Shown: positions 47,201-59,519 of the stretch, one piece after another
Numbering within the stretch: the first letter of the stretch is position 1
Layout: each line of letters begins with the position of its first letter
DNA from: Mangifera indica
Taxonomy: Eukaryota; Streptophyta; Magnoliopsida; Sapindales; Anacardiaceae
Assembly (NCBI RefSeq): GCF_011075055.1
Contig: NC_058140.1
Coordinates: forward strand, 12,088,668 to 12,152,667
DNA length: 64,000 bases
Reading direction: 5' to 3'
The notes under the pieces: model-generated
What the model saw: only the letters and a program-made list of their open reading frames with translations
The model's database searches: none
Told to the model about the DNA's origin: nothing
Translations under genes and position numbers: made by a program

Positions 47201-47619
47201 ATTATATTATTAGTTTCATATCATTATTACATTGTTTAGAAAATGTGTTCAATTTTTTTTTTTTTTTTGGGGTCAAAGTGTCTAGAAAGCACTGAACATT
47301 TATTCAACAAAAAATCATGCATTAAAAAAATAATGATAATTTGAAAAGAAAGAAGGAGAATGATGATCAAATGAAGAAGAAAAAATCAGGATGATCTTGA
47401 AGATGGCTGCAAGGCCTATTGTCTTGAAGAATCATGTTATAATTCATATTCATCTTTAAATTATGCAGTGGACCTTGTCATATCTTAAACTTGTTCAAAC
47501 CCTAATATTGCTTGTTTTAGAATGGGTTTATCAGATGCCATGGTATGAAAACTTAACCCTTCACTCCCAAATTTAGAATATTAATAGGGATAATTAACTT
47601 AAATATCAAATCCATTAGG

Positions 47620-47927
47620 TAGGGTTGGATTCAAGCTGAGCCAGCTCGAGCTCGGCTCGGTCAAACCCGAAATGAGCCGGCCTTAGCCAAGCTCGAGCTA
47701 CTTATCAGATTTTCTAATTAAAATTTTTGATACAAAATGACATCGTTTTGATTAATATATATTAAAATGACGTCATTTTGATAACGAAAAATGAGCTGAC
47801 CTCAAGCTCGGCTTGATCAAGCCCGAAATGAGTTGGCCTTAGCCGAGCTCAAGCTCAAACTCAAGCCAACTCTATGTGAACCAAGCCGAGCTCGAGCTCG
47901 GCTCAGCTCGGCTTGAATCCAGTCCTA
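47620..47927. mobile_element. 308-bp non-autonomous hAT element
   Basis: Ends are TAGGGTTGGATTCAAGC and, inverted, TAGGACTGGATTCAAGC. Flanks are identical 8-mers CCATTAGG at 47612-47619 and 47928-47935. The other unit reads straight through this site at about 57370 (AATCCATTAGGGGGTG). The interior is full of GAGCTCGAGCTCGG-type palindromic sequence. Confidence 0.93.
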
Positions 47928-48154
47928 CCATTAGGGGGTGTATATGATATCGACCAACTCTTTAGGGTTTATATAGATATAATCAAAATCCAAATTTAAA
48001 TACCTAAATACATTCACCCCTTTATATATTAAACCCTAATGCTTAATATAAACCAATATCACAACCAATCCCTAAAAAATTCTTATTTTCATGCTTTCAC
48101 TTAAATTTTAACTTTTGTTGTTGATTTTCCCAGACTTTCGGTGTTGCCTCCACC

Positions 48155-49149
48155 TAGTGGTGTCAATGGGCTGGGTTGGGCCCGAGGCCCAAACAGTAAT
48201 GGGCCTTCGAACTGGGCTAGCCTATTTTTATATAAAGGCCCAAGGCCCAGGCCATATAATAATGTGCCTTAATTGGGCCGGGCCAACCTATTTAATCAAT
48301 TTTTCAAAAAAAATTAATTAAAATTTTTAAACACAAATTATTTTTCAATTATTAAAACTGAGAATAGTATCTAGATTATTTTATTTATAATCTCTCACTT
48401 GTGGCAGAGGAATATCATAATTACATGATGAAAAATATTATAAATTGATAACATAGTATAAATAAATTAATTTACATATTGTATAAATTACAAAACATAA
48501 ATGAAATATATCTACTATATAACATTTATCTATTCATCTTCTATATCTAAATCTCTAAATTCTTCAAAGATAAAGAATTATTATTTGCGAATTCAGATAT
48601 TTTATAATATTTTGTAATGATAAAATAAAAATAAAAATGAAATTATAAATATAAAAAATTATTATTTACAAATTTAGATATTTTTTGAAAGAGAGTTAAT
48701 GAGAGAAAATGAGATTGAAAATATAATGAAATAATTGAGATTGAGAAATTAAAAAATTTGTAAATGAAAATGAAAATGAAAATAAAGGAAAATAGAAGGA
48801 TTTATATAAAAAAATAAATTAAAAAATTAAAAAAAATAATAAGCAGAGGCCAATGGCTTCTGCCACAAAAGGCAAAAACAGATTGTGCCTTTGCCTTGGC
48901 AGAAGCTTGCTTCAGCCACAAGGCAGATTGCTTCTCCAAGGCTAAAGTCAAAAAAAAAATATTTTTTTATTTTTTATATACAGTACTGGGCCAATCCATG
49001 GGCTTAATATTAAAACCCTAAACTCGGCTCGATAGGTCCATGGGTCTAGCCCGATACGTTACAGTGTCAGATGGGGTCTTCTCATATCGGATTTTTTTTT
49101 CGTGCTTCAGGCCGAGCCTCCATTTAGCCCAACCCAATTGACGTGCCTA
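48155..49149. mobile_element. 995-bp non-autonomous hAT element
   Basis: Ends are TAGTGGTGTCAATGGG and, inverted, TAGGCACGTCAATTGGG. Flanks are identical 8-mers CCTCCACC at 48147-48154 and 49150-49157. The empty site is at about 57593-57601 (GTTGCCTCCACCCTTC). Subterminal GGGCC/GGCCC repeats are present; no transposase. Confidence 0.93.
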
Positions 49150-50656
49150 CCTCCACCCTTCTTAAGTACAATTGTGTCATTAACACTAGCAGCCCAATAA
49201 AATGATATGAAGGGGAGATTTGGCTTGGTTGTGGCGTTTGGGGTTGGAAGGAAAAAGAAAGATGAAGAGAACAAATTGAGAGGAAAGAAGAAAAAAGAAA
49301 AGGAATTTTCCCTAATGTTACATTTACAGAGTTATATTTTGGATGAGAAATGATTATTTATATATTCAATAGATAAAAAAATATTTTTAAGTCAAACTTG
49401 AATTAGAAAATATTAATGACTCTTGAGAGATGTTTGATTTTGAGTAATTATTGATTTCTATTAGTTAGCATTACTTAATTTGGTTCGTTAGATAATAAAA
49501 AAATATGATAATTTTTTATTATAGAATTGATATGATAAGTAATAGAAGTGATAATTTGTAAATATAATTACTACATTTACCTTATATATTAAAAAATAAT
49601 CGAAATAATATTAATTTTATTATAATTTTACTATTATTTATTATATTTTAGAACAAAAATACCCTCGTAACCTCAAAAATCCATTATGACTGTTTTACCC
49701 TTACTTAAATAATTATTAAGACAAAATACCCTTTAAGTCTAAATTAAAATTACCATTCACTGTACCCACCACCACACTACCGCAACCATCACCCTTCCAC
49801 CACCCACAACAAAAAAATCGCATAGATCAAAGAAATAAATTGAGGATGCAATCTTTCACAAAATCTTTTTAGTCTAATTGATCGATGCGGTCGACTTCAC
49901 AACTAATTTGCAATTTGTTAACTTTGAATTAACTAAAGTTGAAATCCTTAGTGAAGATGAGATCTAAACAAAATGAGAATACTGAAATGACTTTTTTATT
50001 AATTTTGACGAGATGAGAAGATGTTCATTGATGTCATTAGACTCTTCTATTTAGTCTTATTTTTGATTTACTACAATTTCCCTGTTAACATATCTCCTTT
50101 TGGCCCTTTATCTTTGACTTACTTAGTATATCATTTATCTTTACACCTTTGATGTGATTTAAAATATTTGAGAGCACGAAAATAAAATAATATATTTTAT
50201 TTATGTCAACGAAAAATAAAAATTATTTATAAATATCGATTTTAGCAAAGGCAGAACTAATTTATACCTTAATAATTTATGTTAATTATGATATTTTGTT
50301 ATCGATAATAAAATATTACACCACCCATACCCACCCTTATGTTTAACCTGCTAAACCTCAATCTGGAGAGAAAAATGCATCATTGCATTAAACTCACAGG
50401 GTGAAAAGGAATTTACTCTTCCTATTACTGTGAGCAGTCGGGGCATCACATCTTGGATTTGGCCTCTATTGAAGATGGGCTATTTCATGATTCAGCTTGA
50501 AAAAATTCAGAAAGACAAATCTCCATCAAATTCCATTATTCTCATTTACAGGACATTATTAGAGCACTAGGCTGAAACGCACACCACATTTGCAAAGCCT
50601 CATTTCTGCTATGCTTACAGCTTGCTATCAATCACAGAAAGCAACTTGATTAATGT

Positions 50657-51898
50657 TTACTTCTTGATTTTGAGAGCTCCCTCTAGCTTGTTTGATAGGT
50701 CTTCTATCTTGAAATGAGAGATCTGAATGTTCTCCACATCAAGCTTCCTGAAATTACTCAGCTTTCTCTGTGCGAAAAACCTTCCCCACTTGTATGCTCT
50801 ATATTTAGCAGGATTTTGCTCATTTATCACCTCATCCAAGGGCTTCACAATGGTGTAATGTGCAGGCATTAAGAAGTACGCAATCGAAAATCTTTCCCTC
50901 TCTGAGTTCACCATCACCCTGTGCTCCACGCTCTCATAAGCTTCATTGCTCCACACCTGCACAACCATATCAATTGTCAGATTAAACAAATCAACAGAGC
51001 AGTTTTACATTTGATCTTTGTTGAGTTGATTTTGAAGTTGCAACCTGAACCATGTCACCAACGTTTATGGTATAAGAATCCGGGGTGGGCTTGACACGAA
51101 CCCACTTGCCGTCCGATTTTCTCTTCACTTCAAGTCCTCCAACATCATCTTGAGCGAGTACAGTTAAGGCCCCGCTGTCCTTGTGTCGACCGACGCCAAG
51201 TGTGAGGTGAGGGGCTGGGCAAGGCGGGTAGTGATTGAGTCTAATGTAGGTGGTCTGTTCTTTGAAGAAGCCCTGGAATATGTTTCCAGGCAACGCCAGA
51301 CTCAAAGCAATCAATTCCAACAGTTTGAAAGCCAGTTTCTCCATCTCTTTGGCATATTCTTCTAATGCCTCCCTGGCAAAACAATATCATTAGATTTCAT
51401 AAAAGAATAGAATTACAATCTTGCAAATAAGTTTTACCTTAATTCAGGGGGATTCTGAGGCCACTGATTATGCCACTCAGTTATTTCTTCATCATCGGGG
51501 TCAGGTGAAGCTGGGATGAAGGTTGGATCGTATACAGTAAAATCAAACACTTCTTTCCAATCTCTAACGTTTTTAGTATGCTCAGTATCATAGTAACCCA
51601 ACACCTTCTTCTCATCTCTCCGAACTTTCCTCTTCTCCTCCAACAGCAGGGCGAAAAATTTCCTGGCTACATCTTCTATTCTCTGGCGCTTTTCCAGGGG
51701 CACTCCATGGTTGATCACCTGGAAGAACCCCCATTTCTTGCATGCATCACCTATCTGCGAAACCAGGGCTCCATCAATGGTGCCTTCAGAAGAGTTTAAA
51801 GCTGAGAGATCAATCAAAGGTATGCCTTGGGCTTCAACGACGGAAAGTTTAGGCCTGTGTTCAGGCGCCTGAATGAAAGCTGGATCTACTTTCCCCAT
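50657..51898 (-). CDS. 2-oxoglutarate/Fe(II)-dependent dioxygenase, 362 aa
   Basis: Soluble plant oxygenase of the DOXC type; substrate unknown. Exons: 51438-51898, 51045-51372, 50657-50956; phases agree. N-terminal DIOX_N region about residues 25-140 (IPLIDLSAL; WGFFQVINHGVP). Catalytic domain about 192-300: iron ligands His217 and Asp219 in GRHKDSG and His275 in VEHRV; 2OG-binding Arg285 and Ser287 in RERFSI. The start MGKVDPAFIQAPEHRPKLS recalls the At3g19000/At3g19010 subfamily. It is nearly identical to the copy at 62777, but here FFALLLEEK, LSLALPG and SIAYF replace FFALPLEEK, LSLGLPG and SIPYF. The other copy keeps the usual residues, so this one may be under weaker constraint. Confidence 0.92.
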
Positions 51899-52544
51899 GG
51901 CGATTGATTAGATTAGTTGCTTGTGACTTGTGATAGTGATAAATGATTCTTACTATTTATGGTGGGAGAACAAGAATGAATGTAGACGGGTTATTCGGAA
52001 AAGTGATAGTGGCCAAGTAATATCTTGAAAATTAAGGAGGATGCTCTTATCGTTTAGCCTGATTACAAATAAACAAGTGAAATTTGTTGTCTTCACGTAA
52101 CAATCGGCCGAGCTTCTGTTCACTATTGAAGATCAAATGATTGAGTGACGTATGTGCTTGCATGATTGCAGCAGTAAACAAAGAATAATCAGTTGTTTAA
52201 TTTGGCACGAAAATTTTAGTAAGATTCATCATCGTCGGATTCCAAGCTCTGCAGCAATTGGTCTCTGGCCAAATCAGAGTCCGAACTGACAAAATTTTCT
52301 TGGCAAAATTACTTCAAATCACGCAAGTCCAAGCACTTGCGTCACAATTAACCAAAACAATTTTGCTACGCATTTCATCACCTGCAGTGCCACATTTACC
52401 CTCTGATGCTGCTTGTGTCAAAGCTCACATACCCAACTCTTCTACATTATAGAAGACTACATAATCTCAATTTCGAATCAATATCATTTTTCAAAAGATA
52501 AAGTGATAAACCTCTTGTCTTATTGATTGTTAACTATATACACC
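51899..52544. other. Shared upstream region of two divergent dioxygenase genes
   Basis: About 650 bases between the minus-strand gene and the plus-strand pseudogene. No gene or repeat seen. A CATAAATAG on the minus strand near 51953-51961 is a weak TATA candidate for the left gene. Confidence 0.4.
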
Positions 52545-53708
52545 ATGGAGGGAGAAATAGATCGGGCTTTTATCCAGGCCCCGGAGCACAGGCCTAAACT
52601 TTCAGTAACTGAAGCCCAAGGCATTCCTTTAATTGATCTCTCAGTTTTAAACTCACATGATGGTCACAGAAACATTGATGGCCTTGTTTTGGAGATACGC
52701 AATGCATGCAAAAACTGGGGTTTCTTCCAGGTAATCAACCATGGAGTGCCCCTGGAGAAGCGCCAAAAGATTGAGAATGCATCAAGGAAATTTTTTGCTC
52801 AACCATTGGAGAAGAAGAGGTAGGTGAGGAGAGATGAAGCAACTGCCTTGGGTTATTATGATGCTGATCACACCAAGAACGTTAGAGATTGGAAAGAGTT
52901 GTTTGATTTTGCCATGCAGAATCCAATGTTAGTCTCAGCTTCCTTTGATCCTGATGACAAGGAAGTCATCGAGTAATTTAATTGGTTGCCTGAGTACCCT
53001 CCTGAATTTAGTTAATATTTTTCGAACTCTAAAAGGATTTTGTATATGTTGTTTGCATTTGTTATATTTGATGAACTTTCCGAACCAGAGAGGCCTGTGA
53101 CGAATATGCAAGAGACATGGTGAAACTAGGTTACAAATTGATGGAACTTATTGCCCTGAGCCTTGGCTTGCCAGCAAACAGTTTCAGTAAATTTTACCGA
53201 GATCAAACCAGCCTCATTAGATAACACAAGGACTCCGGTGCCCTGACCATCCTCGCTCAGGATGATGTTGGAGGACTCGAAGTGAAATACAAATCTAATG
53301 GAGAATGGATTCGTGTGAAGCCCACGCCGGATGCTTATATCATCAATGTTTGTGACATTCTCAGGTATAAATGCGTTTTTGCAAGATCAGGATAAAGAAT
53401 CAGTAGTATTCAAAATATGGTGATTAATGGAAAGGTTTGAACATGCAGGCTTGAAGCAATGAAACTTATGAGAGTTGGAGCACAGAGTGGTGGTTAACAC
53501 CGAGAAGGAGAGGTTTTCTGTTGCATTCTTCTTCAATGAGGCACATTACACCATGGTGAAATCCCTGGATGAGCTGATAAACGAGAGAAATCCGGCCAAG
53601 TATCGGTCATCCAACTGGGGAAAGTTTATAGCTACCAGAAAGCAAAGTAACTTCAAGAAGCTTGATGTGGAGAATATCCAAGTTCATCAGTTCAGAGTTC
53701 CAGAGTGA
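52545..53708 (+). pseudogene. 2OG dioxygenase pseudogene, inverted relative to its paralogues
   Basis: Exon 1 starts MEGEIDRAFIQAPEHRPKLS at 52545 (an in-frame ATG also lies at 52527) and follows the neighbouring gene closely. It has a TAG at 52821-52823 (QPLEKKR-stop-VRRDE) and a TAA at 52974-52976. The exon 1 donor has changed from AG|GT to AG|TT at 53011-53013. Exon 2 (from about 53090) lacks about 20 residues, including YPPCP, just before HKDSGALTILAQDD, and has a TAA at 53222-53224 at that junction. Exon 3 (about 53450-53708) starts with a stop, and one base is missing before EHRVVVNTEKERFSV. The end VENIQVHQFRVPE is intact. Multiple independent lesions make this a dead gene. Confidence 0.95.
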
Positions 53709-54235
53709 GGAGAATGGTTTAAGTAACTTATAAAAGTAGCTCTATCATTGTCAAAATAAATAAAATTTGTGGCCTTCAGATGCCATGTTGTAGATATATA
53801 GGACGAGAAGAACACTAAACTGTTTTAGTAATGTTACATATGTAATAAAATAAAGAATATTCCATGTGTTGCTCTCAATACAAACCATTGGCAATTGATG
53901 AACATTTTAAAATTTCGTGGCCACTGATACAATTCAATCATTTGCTGTCATCAGTAACTTTGTGGCATCTCTTCCTACACATATCCTGGGAGTTAATTTT
54001 CTTACCAGAGATTGAAGAAAAATATACAGTGAAAACTGAGATGTTTTTAAACAGTTTCAATGTTACTAGTTAAAGATGGAGGAGATGAGGCCTCCACTTA
54101 TTATATTTTGACGTGACATTCTTCTTAACTCTCACTCAGATTGTGTGTTTTATTAATAAGATACAGGCTTTATTTATGAAGCCAATGCAACTTAAGATTG
54201 GAAATTTAGCCAAACTCACTTGGCAATGATTACTC
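53709..54235. other. Gap between two convergent dioxygenase relics
   Basis: AT-rich, no gene seen. It holds the 3' flanks of the two relics. Confidence 0.4.
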
Positions 54236-54939
54236 CTATATCCTGAAATGGCGAATCTGAAAGTTTTCCACATTTTGTTTCTTCTAATCGCTGCGATTTC
54301 TAGTAGCAAGAAACTTGCCCCAGTTGAATTCCCTGTATTTGGCAGGATTTTGTTCACTAACAAGCTCCTCGAAAGGCTTCAACATAACATAGTGGGCAGG
54401 GAAGAAGAAGAATGGAATAGATATCCTTCCCTTTGTTGAGTTCGCCACCACACTGTTCTCGGGACTTTCATATGTGTCATTGGTCCATACCTGCAAAAAG
54501 ATCACCACTCACAATGCAGCCTTACATCTAGACATTAAATGAAAACATTCCACACCATTTGATTTCAAAGAAACCTGAACCAGTGAAAACTTCGAAAGAT
54601 TAATGAAAAGTACCTGAGTAGCATCACCAAGGCTAATAATAAAGGCATCTGGGATTGGTCTAACAGTAATCCACTCTCCATCTGATTTCCTCTTAATTTG
54701 AAGCCCACCAACATCATCTTGAGCGAGGACAGTTAATGCACCTCCATCGTTGTGTGGGCCAACAGCTAGAGCTAGACCAGGAGAGGGGCAAGGAGGATAG
54801 AATTCAGCCGCATAAAGCTGATTTGATCTTTAAAATGACCATGCATCCGATTTGCAGGCAAGCCTAAGCTGAGGGAGATAAATTCTAAAAACTCGTATGC
54901 TAGTTTTTCCACCTCTCCTGCATATTCCTTACATGTGTC
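54236..54939 (-). pseudogene. 2OG dioxygenase relic, exons 2-3 only
   Basis: Exon 2 relic 54614-54939 (EYAGEVEKLAYEFLEFISLS; then a one-base loss at RLN/YPPCPSPGLA; ALTVLAQDDVGGLQIKRKSD). Exon 3 relic 54236-54490 (VWTNDTYES; LVSEQNPAKYREFNWGKF; a TAG at 54284-54286; ends VENFQIRHFRI). His and Asp of the first iron motif remain (GPHND), but the distal His is replaced (SPENSVV instead of VEHRV). There is no exon 1 in the 600 bases upstream. It is more diverged than the other copies, so it is an older duplicate. Confidence 0.92.
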
Positions 54940-55114
54940 CTAGCCAGTACAATGAATTAGGCCGTATGAAGAAAGAGCAAACCTCAAAGCGAAAAGGGTT
55001 TCTTATTATTAATTTCTTTTCTAGCAACACATGTTTTCTCGTTTCAAAAATAAAATCTAATTTAAGAAACCCAGTTAATTTTTGTATAACATTTATCCAA
55101 ATGAAATTAACAAA

Positions 55115-55836
55115 ATTTTAACCCCCTAAAATTTATTCCCCTCCCACACCCCCTTTAAACTCTAAAAACTAACATTTTTTTTTTATGTCAAGTTAAAAAA
55201 ATAACATTTTCCCCCGATGATTTACTTTTCAATTTTCGACATCTCTGACTCCATCGCTGATAGCCTCTTCCTCTCGATGCTTCCTCTTTCTCCGACAATG
55301 TCTCTCTCATCATCTTGCCCTCCTCCGACCAACTATTCAAGTGGGAAAAGATGAAGAGCTTCGTTGGAAAGATAAAGCTCTTCATCTGAGAAGACAGACA
55401 TCTTTCCAGAAAAAGACAAGTCATTTGGAAAGAAGAAAATGATTAGAAAGACAATTGTCTTCCTAGTTGAGAGATGCATGGCCATTGGAGGGAGAATAGA
55501 TGCTGAGGCAGATCACCAAAGGAAGATGATCCATCAGGAGGGAGAAAATGCGAAAGACAACATTGGAGGAAGTGGTGGAATATTAAAGATAAACCCTAGG
55601 AGGAAATGTGATTTTTTAAAACTTTACTTAAGAGAGAAATTTGTTATTTTTTAAAGTTTAAAGAGGAAAAAAGTATGAAATTTTACTTTATTTTTAATAT
55701 TATAGATAAAATGACAATTTTGTTTTTAAAATTAATAGACTTAATAGTCTATGGGTAGGTGAATAAAATTTTCCAAGTTAGAGGATAAAAATTTAAAAAA
55801 GCCACATTCTTTTGGGTGGGAATAAATCCTTTGGCC
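55115..55836. mobile_element. MULE-like element, 5' end degraded
   Basis: The right end GTGGGAATAAATCCTTTGGC matches, inverted, the GGCCAAA..TTATTCCCACCC terminal repeat of the element at 16423. The interior has the same style of GAAGAC/TCTTC palindromic sequence. The left end is diverged (TTTATTCCCCTCCCACACCC near 55130). It abuts the third copy of the duplicated block. Confidence 0.55.
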
Positions 55837-58786
55837 TAAGGAAAAAGAAAAATGAAGAAAAAAAATTGAGAGGAAAAAAGAAAAAAGACAAGGAAATTTT
55901 CATTTAATTTTTTTTTTCAAATTTAAGGTATTAAAAATAATATCATGCAATTTTAAGTTAATTTTACATTAATGGAATTATATTTTGAACGAGAGATGAT
56001 TATTTATGTATTTAGGGGATAAAAAAGAGTATTTAAGTCAAACCTTGAATTAGAAAATATTTGTGACTTTTGGGAGGCGATTTTGAGTAATTATTAATTT
56101 CTTTTATTAGCATTATCTAATTTGGTTTGTTAGAAAATAAAATAATTTAATAATTTTTTATTATAAAATTAACATGATAAGTAATATAAGTGGTAACTTA
56201 TAAGTTCGATTACTATATTCATTTTATGAATTAAAAAATTATTAAAATAATATTAATTTTGTTACAATTTTACTTTTATTTGTTATATTTTAGAACAAAA
56301 ACACCCTCATATTTATAAAATGAAAATAATATCAAAACCTCAAAAAGACTATTTTACCCTTACTGAAATAATTATTAAGACAAAATGCCCTTAAGTCTAA
56401 AATAAAATTACCCTATCACTATACCCACCACCACCCATCACCCCCACACTACCACAACCGTCACCCTTCAACCACCCACAATAAAAAATCCCATAGATCA
56501 AAGAAATAAATTGAGGACTAACTTATAATTTGTTTCCCTTGAATTGACTAAAGTTGAAATCCTTAATGAGGATGAAATCTAAATAAAATGAGAACACCGA
56601 AAGGATTCATTTGTCAATTTTGACAAAATGAGAAGAAATTCTTTGATGCCACCAAACTCTTCGATTCAATCTCATTTTTTGATTTATTATAATTTTCCTC
56701 TTAACATATATCCTCTTGGCCTCTTACCTTTGATTTATATACATATAGTTTTATTGATTATGTTATACCCATTATACATATTGATTACGATAAAACTATA
56801 TCTACATATTTTTTGTACATAATTTAGATGCACAGACGATATGTCATCATCTGATTAGATGATTTTGAATTAAAGATAAAATAATACCTAATTATACGAT
56901 AACATATTATTTATATATTCAAATTATATAAAAAAAAATGTATATATAGTATTACCCGACTGATTATATTATTAGTTTCATATCATTATTACATTGTTTA
57001 GAAAATGTGTTCAATTTTTATTTTTTTTTTGGGGTCAAAGTGTCTAGAAAGCACTGAACATTTATTCAACAAAAAATCATGGATCGAAAAAATAATGATA
57101 ATTTGAAAAGAAAGAAGGAGAATGATGATCAAATGAAGAAGAAAAAATCAGGATGATCTTGAAGATGGCTGCAAGGCCTATTGTCTTGAAGAATCATGTT
57201 ATAATTCATATTCATCTTTAAATTATGCAGTGGACCTTGTCATATCTTAAACTTGTTCAAACCCTAATATTGCTTGTTTTAGAATGGGTTTATCAGATGC
57301 CATGGTATGAAAACTTAACCCCTCACTCCCAAATTTAGAATATTAATAGGGATAATTAACTTAATTATCAAATCCATTAGGGGGTGTATATGATATCGAC
57401 CAACTCTTTAGGGTTTATATAGATATAATGAAAATCCAAATTTAAATACCTAAATACATTCACCCCTTTATATATTAAACCCTAATGCTTAACATAAACC
57501 AATATCACAACCAATCCCTAAAAAATTCTTATTTTCATGCTTTCACTTAAATTTTCACTTTTGTTGTTGATTTTCCCAGACTTTGGGTGTTGCCTCCACC
57601 CTTCTTAAGTACAATTGTGTCATTAACACTAGCAGTCCAATAAAATGATGTGAAAGGGAGATTTGGCTTGGTTGTGGCCTTTGGGGTTGGAAGGAAAAAG
57701 AAAGATGAAGAGAACAAATTGAGAGGAAATAAGAAAAAAGAAAAGGAATTTTCCTAGTTTTACATTAGGAAAAAGTGTTTTTAAATCGAACTTAAATTAG
57801 AAAATGTTAACGACTCTTAAGAGACGTTTGATTTTGAGTAATTATTGATTTCTATTAGTAGCACTACTTAATTTGGTTCTTTAGATAATAAAAAAATATG
57901 ATAATTATTTATTATGGAATTGATATGATAAGTAATATAAGTGATAATTTGTAAATATAATTATTATATTCATCTTATATATTAAAAAATTATCGAAATA
58001 ATATTAATTTTGTTATAATTTTACCATTATTTATTATATTTTAGAATAAAAACACCCTCATAGCCTCAAAAATCCATTTTGACTATTTACCCTTACTCAA
58101 ATAATTATTAAGACAAAATACCCTTTTAAATCTAAATTAAAATTACCATTTCACTATACCCACCACCACACTACCACAACCATCACCCTTCCACCACCCA
58201 CAACAAAAATATGGCATAGATCAAAGAAATAAATTGAAGATGTAATCTTCCACAAAATCTTCTTAGCTTGATTGATCGATGTGGTTGACTTCGCAACTAA
58301 TTTACAATTTGTTTACCTTGAATTAACTAAAGTTGAAATCCTTAATGGAGATGAGATCTAAACAAAATGAGAATACTAAAATGACTTCTTCATCGATTTT
58401 GACAAAATAAAAAGATGTTCATTGATATTACCAAACTTTTTGATTTAATCTTATTTTTCAATTTATTACAATTTCCTTGTTTACATATCCCCTTTTGGCC
58501 CCTTACCTTTGACTTAGTATATCATTTGTCTTCACACCTTTGATGTGATTTAAAATATTTGGGAGTATGAAAATAAAATAATATATTACTATTATTTTAT
58601 TTATGTCAACAAAAAATAAAAATTATTTATATATATATTAATTTTACCAAAGGCAGAACTAATTTATACCTTAATAATTTATGTTATTTATGATATTTTG
58701 TTATTGACAATAAAATATTACACCAGCCATACCCACCCTTATGTTTAACCTGCTAAACCTCAATTTGGAGAGAAAAATTCATTCAA
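55837..58786. repeat. Duplicated non-coding block (partial unit plus unit 2)
   Basis: 55837-56735 matches 49245-50130. It is then joined directly to 56740-58786, which matches 46985-50375 without the two hAT elements. So unit copies are arranged head to tail. No gene seen. Confidence 0.75.
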
Positions 58787-59383
58787 TAAGATAGTCAAAA
58801 CATGGGACGAACTCAATAGTAAAACTGTAAATATTATACAACTCTCTGTCATCAACAAAATCACACACATAGACACCCCAAATGGCAAAACAACATTTCT
58901 CAACTTCAAAATCATCAATTATAACATAGATCTAAAGAAACAAAAGCCTAAAACATGTAACATATCAAGGATGATACCCCTTATCTTGTTTCAAGCTAAA
59001 TCTTTGCAAGTTGGCTTCCTTCTCTTTGTTTTGTTTCCTTTAACACCAAAATCACCTTAAATCAACACTAAAACATACTAACATATTCATATAATATACC
59101 TCCAATATATATATAAACATAGGGAAAGGGAAAAAGAAAGAGATCTTTTGGTTACCAAGCTCCAAAAGTGTTTCCTCTTCTTTTCTTTCCTTACTCTTCT
59201 TTCAAACTCTTCCAAGCATCCAATTTCCTTTTAAAAAATGAAGAAAACAAGCATGAAGGGGCTGATTTTTCTTGAAGGGCAGAGGAGATGATGGAAAAAT
59301 GGAATTGCCTTTTTGTTTTTTGACTTTTCTCTTTTTATAAATATCTTTATCTTTATCTTTTTATTTTTTTATTATTATTCTTT

Positions 59384-59443
<60 letters not shown>

Positions 59444-59519
59444 ATATTTAAAATTGAAAATATCTCTAAACAAGGTCAAAAGACGTAATTGCCCCTAAAA
59501 CATACCTGAGGGTATTACA
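58787..59519. repeat. LTR-like direct repeat, left copy
   Basis: This about 730-base segment matches 61108-61895 (shared AAATATTATACAACTCTCTG, CCCAAATGGCAAAACAACAT, then an (AT)n tract). Both end GGGTATTACA. Read on the minus strand they begin TGTAATACCC, a common start of plant Ty3-type LTRs. No primer-binding site or protein is visible. Probably a truncated LTR. Confidence 0.5.
59389..59441. repeat. (AT)n microsatellite
   Basis: About 26 uninterrupted TA units. It lies at the same relative place as the longer tract at 61696-61788 in the paired repeat. Confidence 0.97.

Larger units (their letters stand above)
46985..50360. repeat. Duplicated non-coding block downstream of the dioxygenase gene (unit 1)
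   Basis: This block is repeated at 56740-58786. Unit 1 is longer only because of two hAT insertions (47620-47927 and 48155-49149). Its right part (49245-50130) has a third copy at 55837-56735. No gene is seen; pieces contain CCCACCACC-rich and AT-rich sequence. Confidence 0.75.

Noticed and set aside
55188..55654. Divergent pair of 70-80-codon frames
   Set aside because: They lie in the palindromic interior of a MULE-like element and mirror each other; the same happens in the element at 16423.
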